A stretch of DNA of 64,000 bases from Lineus longissimus (taxonomy: Eukaryota > Nemertea > Pilidiophora > Heteronemertea > Lineidae), in contig NC_088317.1 in the NCBI RefSeq assembly GCF_910592395.1, forward strand, positions 1,612,001 to 1,676,000, in the 5' to 3' direction. Below the pieces are notes generated by a model. The model searched no databases. It was given only the letters and a program-made list of their open reading frames with translations, and was not told the origin of the DNA. The position numbers and the translations under genes were made by a program. This document shows positions 1-11,502 of this stretch, in pieces (positions within the stretch are counted from its first letter, which is position 1; each line of letters starts with the position of its first letter).

Positions 1-3000
1 ATCTTCCCAGTGAAAGTATTGGAGAGGATGCCTGGTATGATGCTGAACTTCCAGCGGTATTGCCTCAGTAGCCTCCGCTCATTTGACGCGCGTTGCCTGG
101 AAGCTGAGCAATGTCACGGCCTGGTATCAACCAATAAAGTAATGAATAACTCTGATTGCCGCACTGAGGATACGTGTGGTGTCAGTGTGCTACCACTACA
201 TCGACACTATCCACGTTTGCATGAAAGAAGTATTTTTATCTCTGAAGCAAAATGATATCATGTTTTCTGCTGTGTGCAAAGAGCAACCTCGAGCTTTTCT
301 CCTGAAACCCTCCCATAGGAAGACCATCGTACAATCATCCCTTCCATGTACTATGAACGCTGTGGAACCTTTACATTTATAAAGACTGAGGTTATACCCG
401 GGCAGCGGGAACTGTTGCTATCATTTCTATACGAAATATGGATCAGATACTTTGCCACGAGGGTTGCTTATTCGAGAAGAATCCGCTAAGGCAGAGCCTG
501 ATCTAAAACTGTGCGACGTACCTACTCAACCTGTTGTAATCAAAATATCAGTGAGATACCGTACCACGAATAGAAATTTAGTGGTCAGTTTTTAGAGTAA
601 ACATGATTATTTATCTTGATCTACCTATAGTTTGCTCCATCATAGTGTGAAACCCGCTGAATACCACAAAACCCGCTCTCATTTCACTCAACACACCTTT
701 CGATGGATTGTGCTCTGTATGATCTAAATTGTCTATAGATACTGTATAATGGAAAGGTTACTCGCTTCTTCATCTTTCTGAGAGAGGTTTAACGTGCTAA
801 CGAAAGGCACTTACAGTAACATGTGGTGTAAAAAAGTGATGTTTCTTGGAAGAAGGTCATAATGTTATCATCACTGTCATGAGCTAATGAACGCCACGTA
901 ATCTTTGCGAAATACGACGAAAGAACACTATCGATAATTCAACTGTGAAACAGAATCGAACAGAACATATACACAGGTAATAGATACATTTACATCTAAA
1001 AAACTACCCTTTCTTAGCTTTTAGGCTAAAACGTCTTAGTTTGTCATGACTTTCATGTCTCATTCATCACACGTAAAGCAATCAACGGAAGAGCTAGCCA
1101 TGATATTCGTGTGTGTTCCGTTTGTTTTATGCAAGACACGTAAAGTAAGCGATAGCCGCGCATAACATGGACAATGCTATTGATTGATCTGCGGAAGACA
1201 CGAAAGAAGGTTCAAGTTTCAGTGGCGTTCTCATGCTTCGGTGTGCAATATTGTAGACATACGATTGATTCCGCCACAGATTTAGCTAGACATGTGTACA
1301 CAGAAGTCTGCAGTTTATTTTCACTATTCATGATTGGAATCGAATCATATTTGTCGTTTTTGATCGATATCAGCTTTAGTATCCAGATTCGGTGGTCATA
1401 TTTTAACAAGCCGTTCAGTTCTGTATTAGTCTGCTGAAATGTTCATTTTGATAATTATTCTTTTAAAGGCTTTCACTGCTCGTTGGAAACATTTTGCCAC
1501 CTTTGACACGAATGAAAAGCGAGGTCAGGGCAGCCGAGAATGATGTGCAAAGACCGGTTCCCTCAATATAAAAAATCTCTCATGAGGCCGAACTTCCTTA
1601 CACTGAGCAGGACTCAATTAGTACGCCCAGGGGGAATGATGGTATAGTCATGATAGTGGTCTGTTTAGTATATAACTGTCATGGCAACGGGTGACACTGG
1701 ATAAATCGTACTTTAAATTACGTAGGTCCATGTACATGTTAGTACAATTATGGCTGAACGTTGAGACTCTATTCGTGACGTAACCAACGGCTACCACCTG
1801 AAAACGACAGCAATTATGGCTAAGCTTTCGAAATACAGGTATAAACCGTACAGCAGTCCTTTTATTTGTTAGGCCCCCCAGCAATCTCATCACCAGACAC
1901 GTAGGAGAAGGCTAACAATATGTCACCATTGCATTGAAAAACGATGTTATCTATTTTCAACTCAAAACTGATCTGATCAATTTGTGTTGTTGATTAATAT
2001 ATGCCCATTATTGATATTTTTGCACAGAGACTGGCTTACTTGCTGAGGCCTGGAACTTAACCTCATTGTAATCTTCAACCTGTTGTAAAATTGATATCGA
2101 CATCATCATCAAATCATGTTATTGTATCCAGATTCTCACAATGTTACGTTGAAGTGTTCCTTTCGAGTGCAATGCATATTGACCAGTAAGTGTAATGAGT
2201 GCAGAATAGAAATTAAGCAGGTTTCGCAAGCCGAAGAGCTACGAACGTCGAAGTACAAAGTAGGCCTGTGTAAATGTACGATTTCCTTTGAATACGGATT
2301 CTTCATAACAAAGTACAAAAAATGACTTACGAGCGTTGTGTAAATGAATCAGCATCGAACTTGAACACACCTTAGATCTTCGTACGTCATACTTCGCCGT
2401 TTCTTCGGGTTGCGAAACCTTCCTAATATCGACCTTACATCGGGAAAACAGAGTCCCTCCCAGGTCATTCATAATAACATCAACAGCTGATCAAATATGC
2501 AACTGTCTATTATAAAATCCCATAATTCATCAATACAAAGTATATCTAGTCTCACTGAAAGTGATATACCTTTCGCTTGGAAATTTAATCGGATGATGAC
2601 ACTGACATATGAAAGAGATCATCATCTCGAATAGGTTTTGAAGACCTCACTAGAGTCAGAAGCGGAGCTGATCCACCCGAATAAAGCGAAAACTCTCCAC
2701 TTACAATCATAGATTGGTTCGCCAGCTCCACATACCGGTTATGCTAAAGATACTTCTGCCTATCCACAACTACTTCAACGTTATCCTCATCGGGGAATGA
2801 AAAAAAATCCGAGTAGACGAGGGATTCATTGGGACAATGTCGCTGCAGGTTGTAATGTTATCGATATAACAGAAATCGATCCCATCGCAATTTGTTTTGC
2901 AGATATCGATAAATCATCGATACTGGCGTATTTGCCATGTCAAATCAATGAGAAACTGTGACAAGAAAACATATGCCAGGTATCGTTCATCATGGACGAT

Positions 3001-4190
3001 GATTAGCAGATAGCCTGCCGAGCCGTCGACTTAATCTCCAATTTGGCGAGCAAGACATTGTAACAATTCCATTCGACCGATCAGGCCCGCCATCCCCTAT
3101 AAGTTACAGCCTCGCCAGACAGCAATAACTGACAGGAAACCTCATGTCGATAATCATGACCTGCCATGAAGTGAACTGGGGAGGCGATAGAAGGGTCGGA
3201 TGCATGAATTATCAGTCGGTTTGGCCAATCAGATACTTCAAATCCTGCTTCACCGGTGCAGCCATTGGGTTTAAACCAATCAAATGCAAGGTACTGCTGT
3301 GTGTCCTGGCCTCCATATCGCCATTTAGCTGATTCCACTCTTTCATGACACGAAATTTGTACACTTAAATGACAGATGCTTTGGGCCAAGTAAATCTGAA
3401 AGTACATGCATCTACCGGTATTCGCATCTACCATCCATAACGTATATGACAGGTATCAATCGCAGATAAGTGTGAGATCCCAATAATACAATAAGTCATA
3501 ATGGGACGACTCAAGTCCCTGCATCGATTCGTTGGAGATCCAATGAGTGGTGTCAATGATATTGCCCTCACTGGCCTCGAGCTGAGTGCGACCTGCGACG
3601 GAGCCATGCCATCATGGCGAGTGACTGCAATTTATTATAAAACACATTGGTTGCTATGTTCCATTTTAAAAATGTTGTACCTAGTGATTGTGGCGTCTTG
3701 GCCACAGAATCTCAATCGGCAATCTCAATCTCAAATTCTGCTTTATATACTTCTTTCGCTTAGATCCAGCGCCTTCGTCCGTCATACACGAGGTGCCACT
3801 AATTAGCTTCTTACATGTCAAAAAGCATTAGAAGATGATTATAAACTCATATGATTATCGCCAACATGTAATGGCCTATCATTACAGCTCAATATCTATG
3901 CATGTTCCAAGAGTCATCAATCATCTCTTGTGGGATCGTTACGGGAATAGAGGTGGCGTGATTCCGGTCTGTGCATGTTAGCAGTGAAATCTGTGACAAC
4001 ACCCATAGCATTAGGTGATGAGGCAACACCCACGTCTTTCGATGATGGCAACAGATTGCTGATGAGAGGTCAACTGAGGTATGACAGATATTCATAGGGA
4101 ACGTAAACTGCTTTATCTTTCAGTATGTTGGTCTATTTTCTATCTGAATCACCATAGGATGGCCTTCTTGCTTCTTTGCTTCAAACAAGT
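1..4190. other. Gene-free stretch at the left edge
   Basis: I see no exon series, RNA gene or clear repeat here. The open frames are all short (up to about 117 codons at 3081-3434, minus strand), overlap frames on the other strand, and show no recognisable domain or supporting splice sites. Confidence 0.5.
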
Positions 4191-4197
4191 CGTAAAT

Positions 4198-4385
4198 ACT
4201 TGAAAGAAGGCAACCAAACAAAAGAAAGCAACGGACCAAGCAAACAAAAGAAAACGACGGGCCTAACAAAAGAAGGCAACCATTCAAAAGAAAGCAACGA
4301 CCAAACAAACGCGGGCAAGCAAAAAAGAGAAGGCAACGGCTCAAACAAAAGAAGGCAACGAACCAAACTAAAGAAGGCAACTAGG
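4198..4385. repeat. Degenerate A-rich minisatellite
   Basis: About nine to ten degenerate copies of a 16-26 bp unit built around AAAGAAGGCAAC with variable C/A-rich spacers. The open frames on both strands across it (for example the Leu/Phe-rich minus frame) are by-products of the repeat and are not genes. Confidence 0.7.
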
Positions 4386-5821
4386 TCTGTCTGTCTGTGT
4401 ATGATATCATCATAACCTGAATGCAGATAAGTCAGATACAATGTTCTTATAAAATCAATTAAACGCATTCATAAACAGATGTAGAAATCCCATCAAACAG
4501 ACAAAACGCAATACCCGGAGGCAAGGCATATGTAGCTGACAGTGTCATAGTATGTAGTTACAGTCAATAAAAACCTTTGACAGGTATGAAATAGTTGATA
4601 TCCATTGGATTTTTGAGATGTATTTTGGGCTGATGGCAATGTCACTAGAAATAGAACAAGGTCGTCAAAAACAGGGTAGATAAGGTTATTCGAGGGAGAA
4701 AGCTGAATATCAAATAAATTTAACTTAATTTTCACAAACATTGCACTTGTTCCACCTGCAGTTCTTGCGTCTACATCCTCAATTGTGTTCTGAATTACAA
4801 AGCACGAACTGATGACCAACGAACTCATTCTAGTAGGGAATTGAACATGCACACACCTTTCGAGAAACATAGAAATGTACTCTCATGTCGATCAGTATCC
4901 CCCGAAGCTCCCACTTTTTTTCCTGTTTCCACCATTCTCGTTTTGCAATGATTTACTTTCAAGCGCCTCATGTACGCATGCCAGCTTCACAGTGTTTTAC
5001 TATCTAAAGGATGTTCATCCTGCAACCAGTGGTTTTCAATATACTCTTATCTCAGGATGGAGGATGTTAGGCCAGTAGCAGCCGTTCCTCATTCAGAGTT
5101 GTGGCTTAAAACATTCCTGCAAGCCAACGTATAGCGCCAAAGTACAACGCTGAACTGTAATATAGCATTGGTATCGTACTGGCATCAAATCTATCACCAG
5201 TCAACTTATTTTGTGTCCGAGGACAGAAATATAAAATGTTTCTTCTGAAAGGTTCACACATAACTGACGTAAGATATGTTGCTATTGCCATTATATTATA
5301 TATAGTAAATTGCCAGTGGCATTTCCTTACTTGTTGTATTTTATGAAAATCATATCTCTTGATGTATACGGTAACAAAGTCATTAATGGAACAGATATAA
5401 CCTTTCTCAAAACGGCAAAAGACGTCACTGAACGATAATTTCGTGCTAGAAATGCAGAAGTGACCTTTCTTGGGTAGAAGGCAATAGCTTAAGATCTTGA
5501 CTGTTGGCCGCGATTTACTGCAAGTAGAATTCTGTTGATGTTAAACAGCAATCTATATTTCACGATAACTTAATAATAAGATGTACTCACAGTTGTACTC
5601 CATTATTATCACAAAACGGATGATATTCAGACTCAGTCTCATCCTAGGAAGTGCTTTGATTACTATCTTCGCAGTCCACACTGCCGCGCAAATTATCGAA
5701 ATGTGATTACGTTTTTCCAATGCTATTTCAATGCTTTATTTCGCATGCTTTTAGTGCTTGTGTGCTCTTGTCAAACACTTAGTTGATCGAATCCATAAAA
5801 TTCATAATGTGGTATTGAATA
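4386..5821. other. Intergenic, nothing recognised
   Basis: AT-rich sequence with only short, overlapping open frames. No splice-supported exon, RNA gene or repeat was seen. Confidence 0.4.
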
Positions 5822-6026
5822 AAAGCACGATACTAACACCACTGGATCATATTTCGACATCACACACTTTCACCTGTCATGGTGTTTTCTATTTTGTACT
5901 TCACTTTTATAAAGTCAGTCGCACACGGATTTCAAATCGTCAGTGAAGCACGAGGTATTGCGAGACATGAGAGATGAAAGTGTCGTAATGACGAAATATG
6001 ATCCAGTGGTGTTAGTATCGTGCTTT
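5822..6026. mobile_element. Foldback (MITE-like) element
   Basis: The first 37 or so bases (AAAGCACGATACTAACACCA onward) recur as their reverse complement ending at 6026, and weaker complementarity continues inward to give arms of about 85 bp around a loop of about 40 bp. No coding capacity. This is the shape of a small non-autonomous DNA transposon. Target duplications were not resolved. Confidence 0.6.
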
Positions 6027-6099
6027 CTGACAATCTATTGATTTGTGACAAACTACCATGTAACAAAAGTTTGTAAAGTTCGAGTTCAGGGGTCTTTTT

Positions 6100-6130
6100 C
6101 AAGATAATAATGATAATGATAATGATGATA
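6100..6130. repeat. ATG/ATA-type microsatellite
   Basis: Short run of alternating AATGAT and AATAAT triplets. Confidence 0.6.
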
Positions 6131-6904
6131 AACGATATCGAAAAGAGCCGCACAACAGAGGAGACGACGCGATATCATCGCTTTTCAAACCATTTTTAGA
6201 TCAGGCGATTATCCAATACGTTGTCCCTCTTCAAATATTAATGCACGAACACAGAAATAGACAGTCATGTAAAAACGTTTCGTTTGATATTGCAATTGTT
6301 TCCTCCTGTGATATTACTGTATCTAACATGACAAGCAAGTTTTTGTCTTCCCAGCACGGATTATGCATGTTCCTAGTCTCTTGTGTACAGTTTCAGTGGC
6401 CTACCCAGGACGGAGAGAGAAGGGCGGGAGGAAGGTACCCTAGAATACCCTATAATTACCTCATAAAAGCAAGTTAGAGTTAAAACTATAGCCGGGCCGT
6501 ATGGGTGAATTGATTGTTCCATCAGTCTTGATCTGATTCTCGCATTGCTCGGATCGAGCTGTTGTTGATTAGGTATGACCTTTCCTAGCTCTACTGAAGA
6601 GAAGACTTCACTTCGATCAGAGGTGGTTAGCGAACATATCGATGAAGACTGGATCATGCTGTGGGAATCGGCGCGGAAAGAGTAAAATAATGAGAAAAAA
6701 CTCCCCATCTTCTTCTATAAGCAACATTTTCAGCGCGTGAAGTAAGTAAAGTTCACCTTGTTCCTCGGCAAGAAGTCCCGCTGGTGTTACCACGCTGTAG
6801 CGGCCCTCAACCTTTTTAAACTTACTTTCTGTTGATATGATAACAACAACTCATTGCCGGAGAGAAATGGTGAAATGTCTGCATGCCGCAGAAAACGAAA
6901 ACGT

Positions 6905-6965
6905 TCTGACGTTGCTATGACGCGTAAAGCATTCTGGGAGCCAATGACGCCATGACGTCATCGCC
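6905..6965. promoter_or_regulatory. Cluster of CRE/ATF-like sites
   Basis: A full palindromic CRE (TGACGTCA, 6953-6960) preceded within 50 bp by three further TGACG half-sites and a CCAAT. This composition is typical of bilaterian promoters, but no exon is recognised nearby. Inference only. Confidence 0.3.
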
Positions 6966-7435
6966 AAAAACTGATTCGAACGAACGAGTTGCGCGTCCAA
7001 AAAGTATCTTTTCGGCCCACTTTCTTGTCAAGGTCGTGAAATATTCGCCTTCATTAGTTAGCTTATTGAACTGAAGGAGGTGGTTTATCGATTTGAAAAG
7101 TTTCTTCAGCTCAGTAAAATCAAAAGATATCTAGATTGTGCACAACCTCCAGCACTGCAACAGTACATGTGAACCTATTGAAACAGCTAACAATTATATA
7201 TTAACAAAAAAACAACAATATAGGCCTAATCATAGCCATCAGCAGGCAAAAACCTTACAACGCCCAGTGACGCATTCATTGCCATATTATCCTCTTCATC
7301 TCTGGAACATTGGCGATTTTTGTGGCGATAACTACATGTTACTTGGAGCTAGCCACAGCTGCTGGCTTGAGTCGTTCAGTACATTGCCGTTTCCTTGGAG
7401 AGTGGGATGTCAAGAAGGGAGGAGGATGATATCAG

Positions 7436-7640
7436 GTCACGTGATTTCATTCCATGTGGTCAACGGGCATCGAGTTCATAGTGCACATGGAGTGGCCCGC
7501 CCGTCACGTGGTTGATATCAGGACAGAACTGAGGCAGGTTTTGGCTACAATACGCAGTTTTAATTTTGTACATGGAGCAACTCATAGTTCTGACGTCATC
7601 ACACCAGTGGGAGGTCTATATAAACCCAGCGTGAATTTTT
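7436..7640 (+). promoter_or_regulatory. Promoter-like cluster: two E-boxes, CRE, TATA box
   Basis: Two GTCACGTGRT sites (cores CACGTG at 7438-7443 and 7505-7510), a palindromic CRE TGACGTCA (7591-7598) and a strong TATA box TATATAAA (7617-7624) follow one another in order and spacing typical of an inducible TATA promoter on the plus strand. No coding exon was found downstream, so the transcript, if any, is unknown. It may be a non-coding RNA or a 5' exon of a gene with no other part recognised here. Confidence 0.35.
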
Positions 7641-7649
7641 ATTGTTTTA

Positions 7650-10600
7650 TAGGAGGCTTCCTGGTTTTCTGATTTTATGGTCGTGCAAAGCCATTACCAG
7701 CAAGCTGCATTAAATTCTTGCAATATTTTCTGTTGCCAATCCTATCTTGTGGCATAACATGGCGAGAACTGCCGAACTGAAGGAGATAGGCCTTGACTAT
7801 TTGACTTGACCGTTCGTCTGGGAAGTGATGATGTGAGCAAAAGCTAATATAGGCCTTGCCCCTAGTCTTCCTCTGGGTGCTCCTGAGCATTTCGAAACCT
7901 CCGTTTCAGCAAATCTCCAGAGCCAGACACTCTACATAAGTGCACTTACTCCTTAAGGTCGCGGGCAAATGGTCCCGGACGTTATGGTTTCAATAACCTC
8001 GTCGGAGGAAAATATCTTATGTCAGCAATTAAGATGTTATCTGGTAAAGAGGACATTTCCCGGGAATGATTGCCGCTATACGCTGGAATGCGCCGTCCAT
8101 AAGGCATGATAACTTTAAATTACAAAACATGTTGTTGTAGCTGACAAGCACTACGACTTCTTGCCATCAATGGGTGAATTGCTATTTTTCGTCTTCAAGC
8201 AGACGAAAGAAGAGTGAAATGCATCTTACCTTGTTTGCTCCTAAGCTCCACGGTCAGCTACAGATCGACGCCAGGAACCACCTCAAGAACTAGTCTGTAT
8301 AGTTTCATATGCCATGCCGGTGGCGGGAACGCCGACTCTCCACTCAACCGGTGATACAGTACAGCCAGACCAGAGTCAGGAAACTTGCCTTTCCTCGCGG
8401 GGCCGTGTCGGTCAATGAATATCAATAAACAAGTCCACTATTATGACTCACAAAACTTCCTTTAACAATTCCTTCAACAATAACGTGAAATTTATGGCAT
8501 TTCACAACAATTCCCGTTAGAACTCCAGAGAAAAACCGCCAGTTGATTCTGTGTTGTATCCCAATGTGATTGTATTATAATGTTATTGATTACCGAAAGG
8601 TTCAATGTAATTTATAAGCGCGTTGGTGGTCTAACACTTAACTCTACTGATCCGTCTGCTATTTCATATAACCATTTGATATGCGTGTCATACATGTCAA
8701 TAATATGACATATCTTATGGAATATATTTGCAGGTGTGAAAATGACTGATTTTTTGCCGCGTCGCCTAACCGTTGCCAGGGCAGATGCTACAACACAGCG
8801 ACAATGATTAGCTGTGACGTCACAGGTTATCGGCTGCTCCTGATTGAGCAAATGAACGCCACCTTCTGTGAGCCGAAAATAGATTCAGGCCTCTTTGATC
8901 GATATATTCGATCAGAATGCTGAGTACACAATGAGGCAGGGGGACTCATGTCAACCGTTTCAGCTGTTTCTGAGTTTAAAGTGTGCGCAGACGAGCGATT
9001 CGAATAAGAACGCGTATAAGAAATTACGAGCGACTAAATCGATGATGTCGGTCCCATGATCAGAGCGACAGAAAATTTCATTTTTCTGAGAAGTCAGTTG
9101 ACCCTTTTTGACGACTACTAGAAGAAACGCTGAGCTTGTGTGTGCGCTCAGAGTAAAACTGACACTTTATCTTCCTACTATGACATATGACGTGAACGTT
9201 TGTGAAGAAAAACAAAATCTCGCTATTGATTTGCGATTTCTAAGTCACATATGGGCCTTCTTCGATGGTCTTTACCACACCCACATTTTCGTAACTGGGA
9301 AGATGCTCAAGTTTTGCACACCTGAGGAAGGAGACCTGGCCAGAGGGAGCACGAATCCATGACCAGTTATATGGAGATCTCCAGCAGCTACGCAGGACCA
9401 TCGACTTTATTATAAAATCCGGACTGTCTAAAACGTGGTGAACGAAAGAAGAAGAAGAAGAAGAATTTTCGTAACGTTTACCTGAGCGTACGAATGTAAA
9501 CCTCGCTACAGACTTACAAGTGAACCTTCCGCCATACCCACAATTTTTTTTCATTTTATATATGATCTTGGAGGCATTTTAGTTAGTTAATTAACGAGAG
9601 AACGATGTATTAAAAGGAATCACCGGCACGGGCCAAGAAACGCCGCGGGTGCGTTATGCTTTGTTGGGTAACCTCTGGCTAATAGCATATTAAAGATAAC
9701 CTGATATTAACTTCGCAGACATTTCTGCCGACATTTCTGGTCAAGATTGATAGGTTATCGACAGTGCAATACTGGCATGAAGTTAATTATCGGCATAAAG
9801 CCAAGCTTAGGGCGATATAACAGGTAACGTAAGATATGGTCGAACGCCGGGAACGCGTACTTAAAGGTACATCACGGTCGTTTGGTGGAGTCTAGTTGGC
9901 CTATAGAGGAGGGTGTCGGTACCGCACAGGCCTATCCTGGTATCGTGGCTGGCAGAACTATAAGAGCCACGTTAAAGCATTCCATAGTTGCAGACTCGGA
10001 CGAATTCGAGCCGGGGAATCTGAAAACCGTTACTAACAAAACATTGATGATTGCGGTCAAATTTGAACTGCGGTAGATATTGTACTCACCAAAAAACGAA
10101 TGATTATAATCCTAGCAATTATCCTACTTTCGAAGGCAGTCAGACTACAAAGATATCCACTCGGTTCGAACTATACGGCAATCAGATGGAAACCCGTCAA
10201 TATCCCCTCCTTGATCGATGAGATAGTAAATCAAAATTCCCCGCATACCTGTGGCAGATTCACTCAAAGAGAAGACGCACCGCCTTCACGTCCGTCTACA
10301 CTGTCGCCATCTTGCGCGAACCTAAAGAAATTATCGATGGATTGTTTTCCGTCTTCGTGTGTCACAACCTCTCTTGATTGAGTGGCTAGGGACTGATTGT
10401 ACAGGTTGCGATTTTGTAGAGGACCTCTGATGTATGGATCTGGTTGTGGTATTGTAGAGGACCTCTGAAGGACGAACTTTCATAGATCACTTTGACATGG
10501 CAAGGGGGCTCCAGGTGACCAATTCTCTAGGTTGTGACAAGCTGAGGAGCCTCTGAGGGACTTATTCTATGGGTTATGGTCTACAAGCCACAACCCAGAC

Positions 10601-11500
10601 AATGAAAACAACAAACACCACGTTTATTAAGTTTGTAAAGGGAACTTTATATACGAGATACATACTGTCAAAAGTATTAGATGTGGTTAATTCAGAGACA
10701 ATCGTCACTTCAGTCAAATTTTTCCACCAAAATCAAAATTCAAACTTTATATGCACAGATTACCTTTTGCCCCCAACCCTGAAATATTCTGTGACAATTG
10801 GACATTTTAACAGCATTCTGAGATCCTACCCTAAAGTACAATCGATAGCTTAGAAAGGCAATCATTAGCAATAGATAACACAGGAAAGCATTCTTTGAGC
10901 ACATGATAACAAAATGCAGCGATATATACAAAACTAGGACAAAAACAACATCGTGGTCAAAAGATGAACAACACAGTACGAATACTAAAATACCTCTTCA
11001 CCACATAAAAGTGACATCCTGATCTAAAATAAATCTTCAGTCGAGAATCCAAGACTCCTTTGTGCAGCTGATCACCTTCCTAAGGTTGTGGTTATGGTTA
11101 TCACTTATATATTTTTGGTCAAGGTCAATTGTCAAAGCCCCACAGTATCAAATCCTTTGTCAAAAATAGATTGATATGCAGTATTGCTTTTAAAAGATGT
11201 CAACAGAGACTAGGTTTCTCCAAACCAGATGGACTATTGCAACTCTACCTGTACAATGTGTATTGACTATTTGGACTGGTAGACCATTGATCCTGCCGAG
11301 TTGAGCTGAAAACGGAGCTCAATTGAAGACACGTGGGCCTCAAGGTTCCAGTGAATACAAAGCTTCAAAGCTTAATTGTTGACAGTTGGGCTAAAAGCTG
11401 AACTGAATACAGTTTGACTCGAATGCTGCTAGAATACAGATGGACTCTAAAGCTAGATTTGAATACTGAGAGGCTTTACTTAAAGCTGAACTGTCTATTT
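7650..11500. other. Intergenic, no gene recognised
   Basis: Only short overlapping open frames. It contains a (GAA)n run near 9446-9462 and a small direct repeat near 10,410-10,470 (TAGAGGACCTCTGA twice, with a weaker third copy). The part next to 11,503 is probably 3'UTR of the minus-strand gene. A minus-strand AATAAA near 10,624 is the nearest polyadenylation signal I noticed. Confidence 0.35.
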
Positions 11501-11502
11501 TA

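Noticed and set aside
3081-3434. 117-codon minus-strand open frame
   Set aside because: No domain, no splice partners, and another frame on the opposite strand of the same stretch. Length is within chance.
4120-4468. Leu/Phe-rich membrane-protein-like frames
   Set aside because: Arise from translating the A-rich AAAGAAGGCAAC repeat in reverse.
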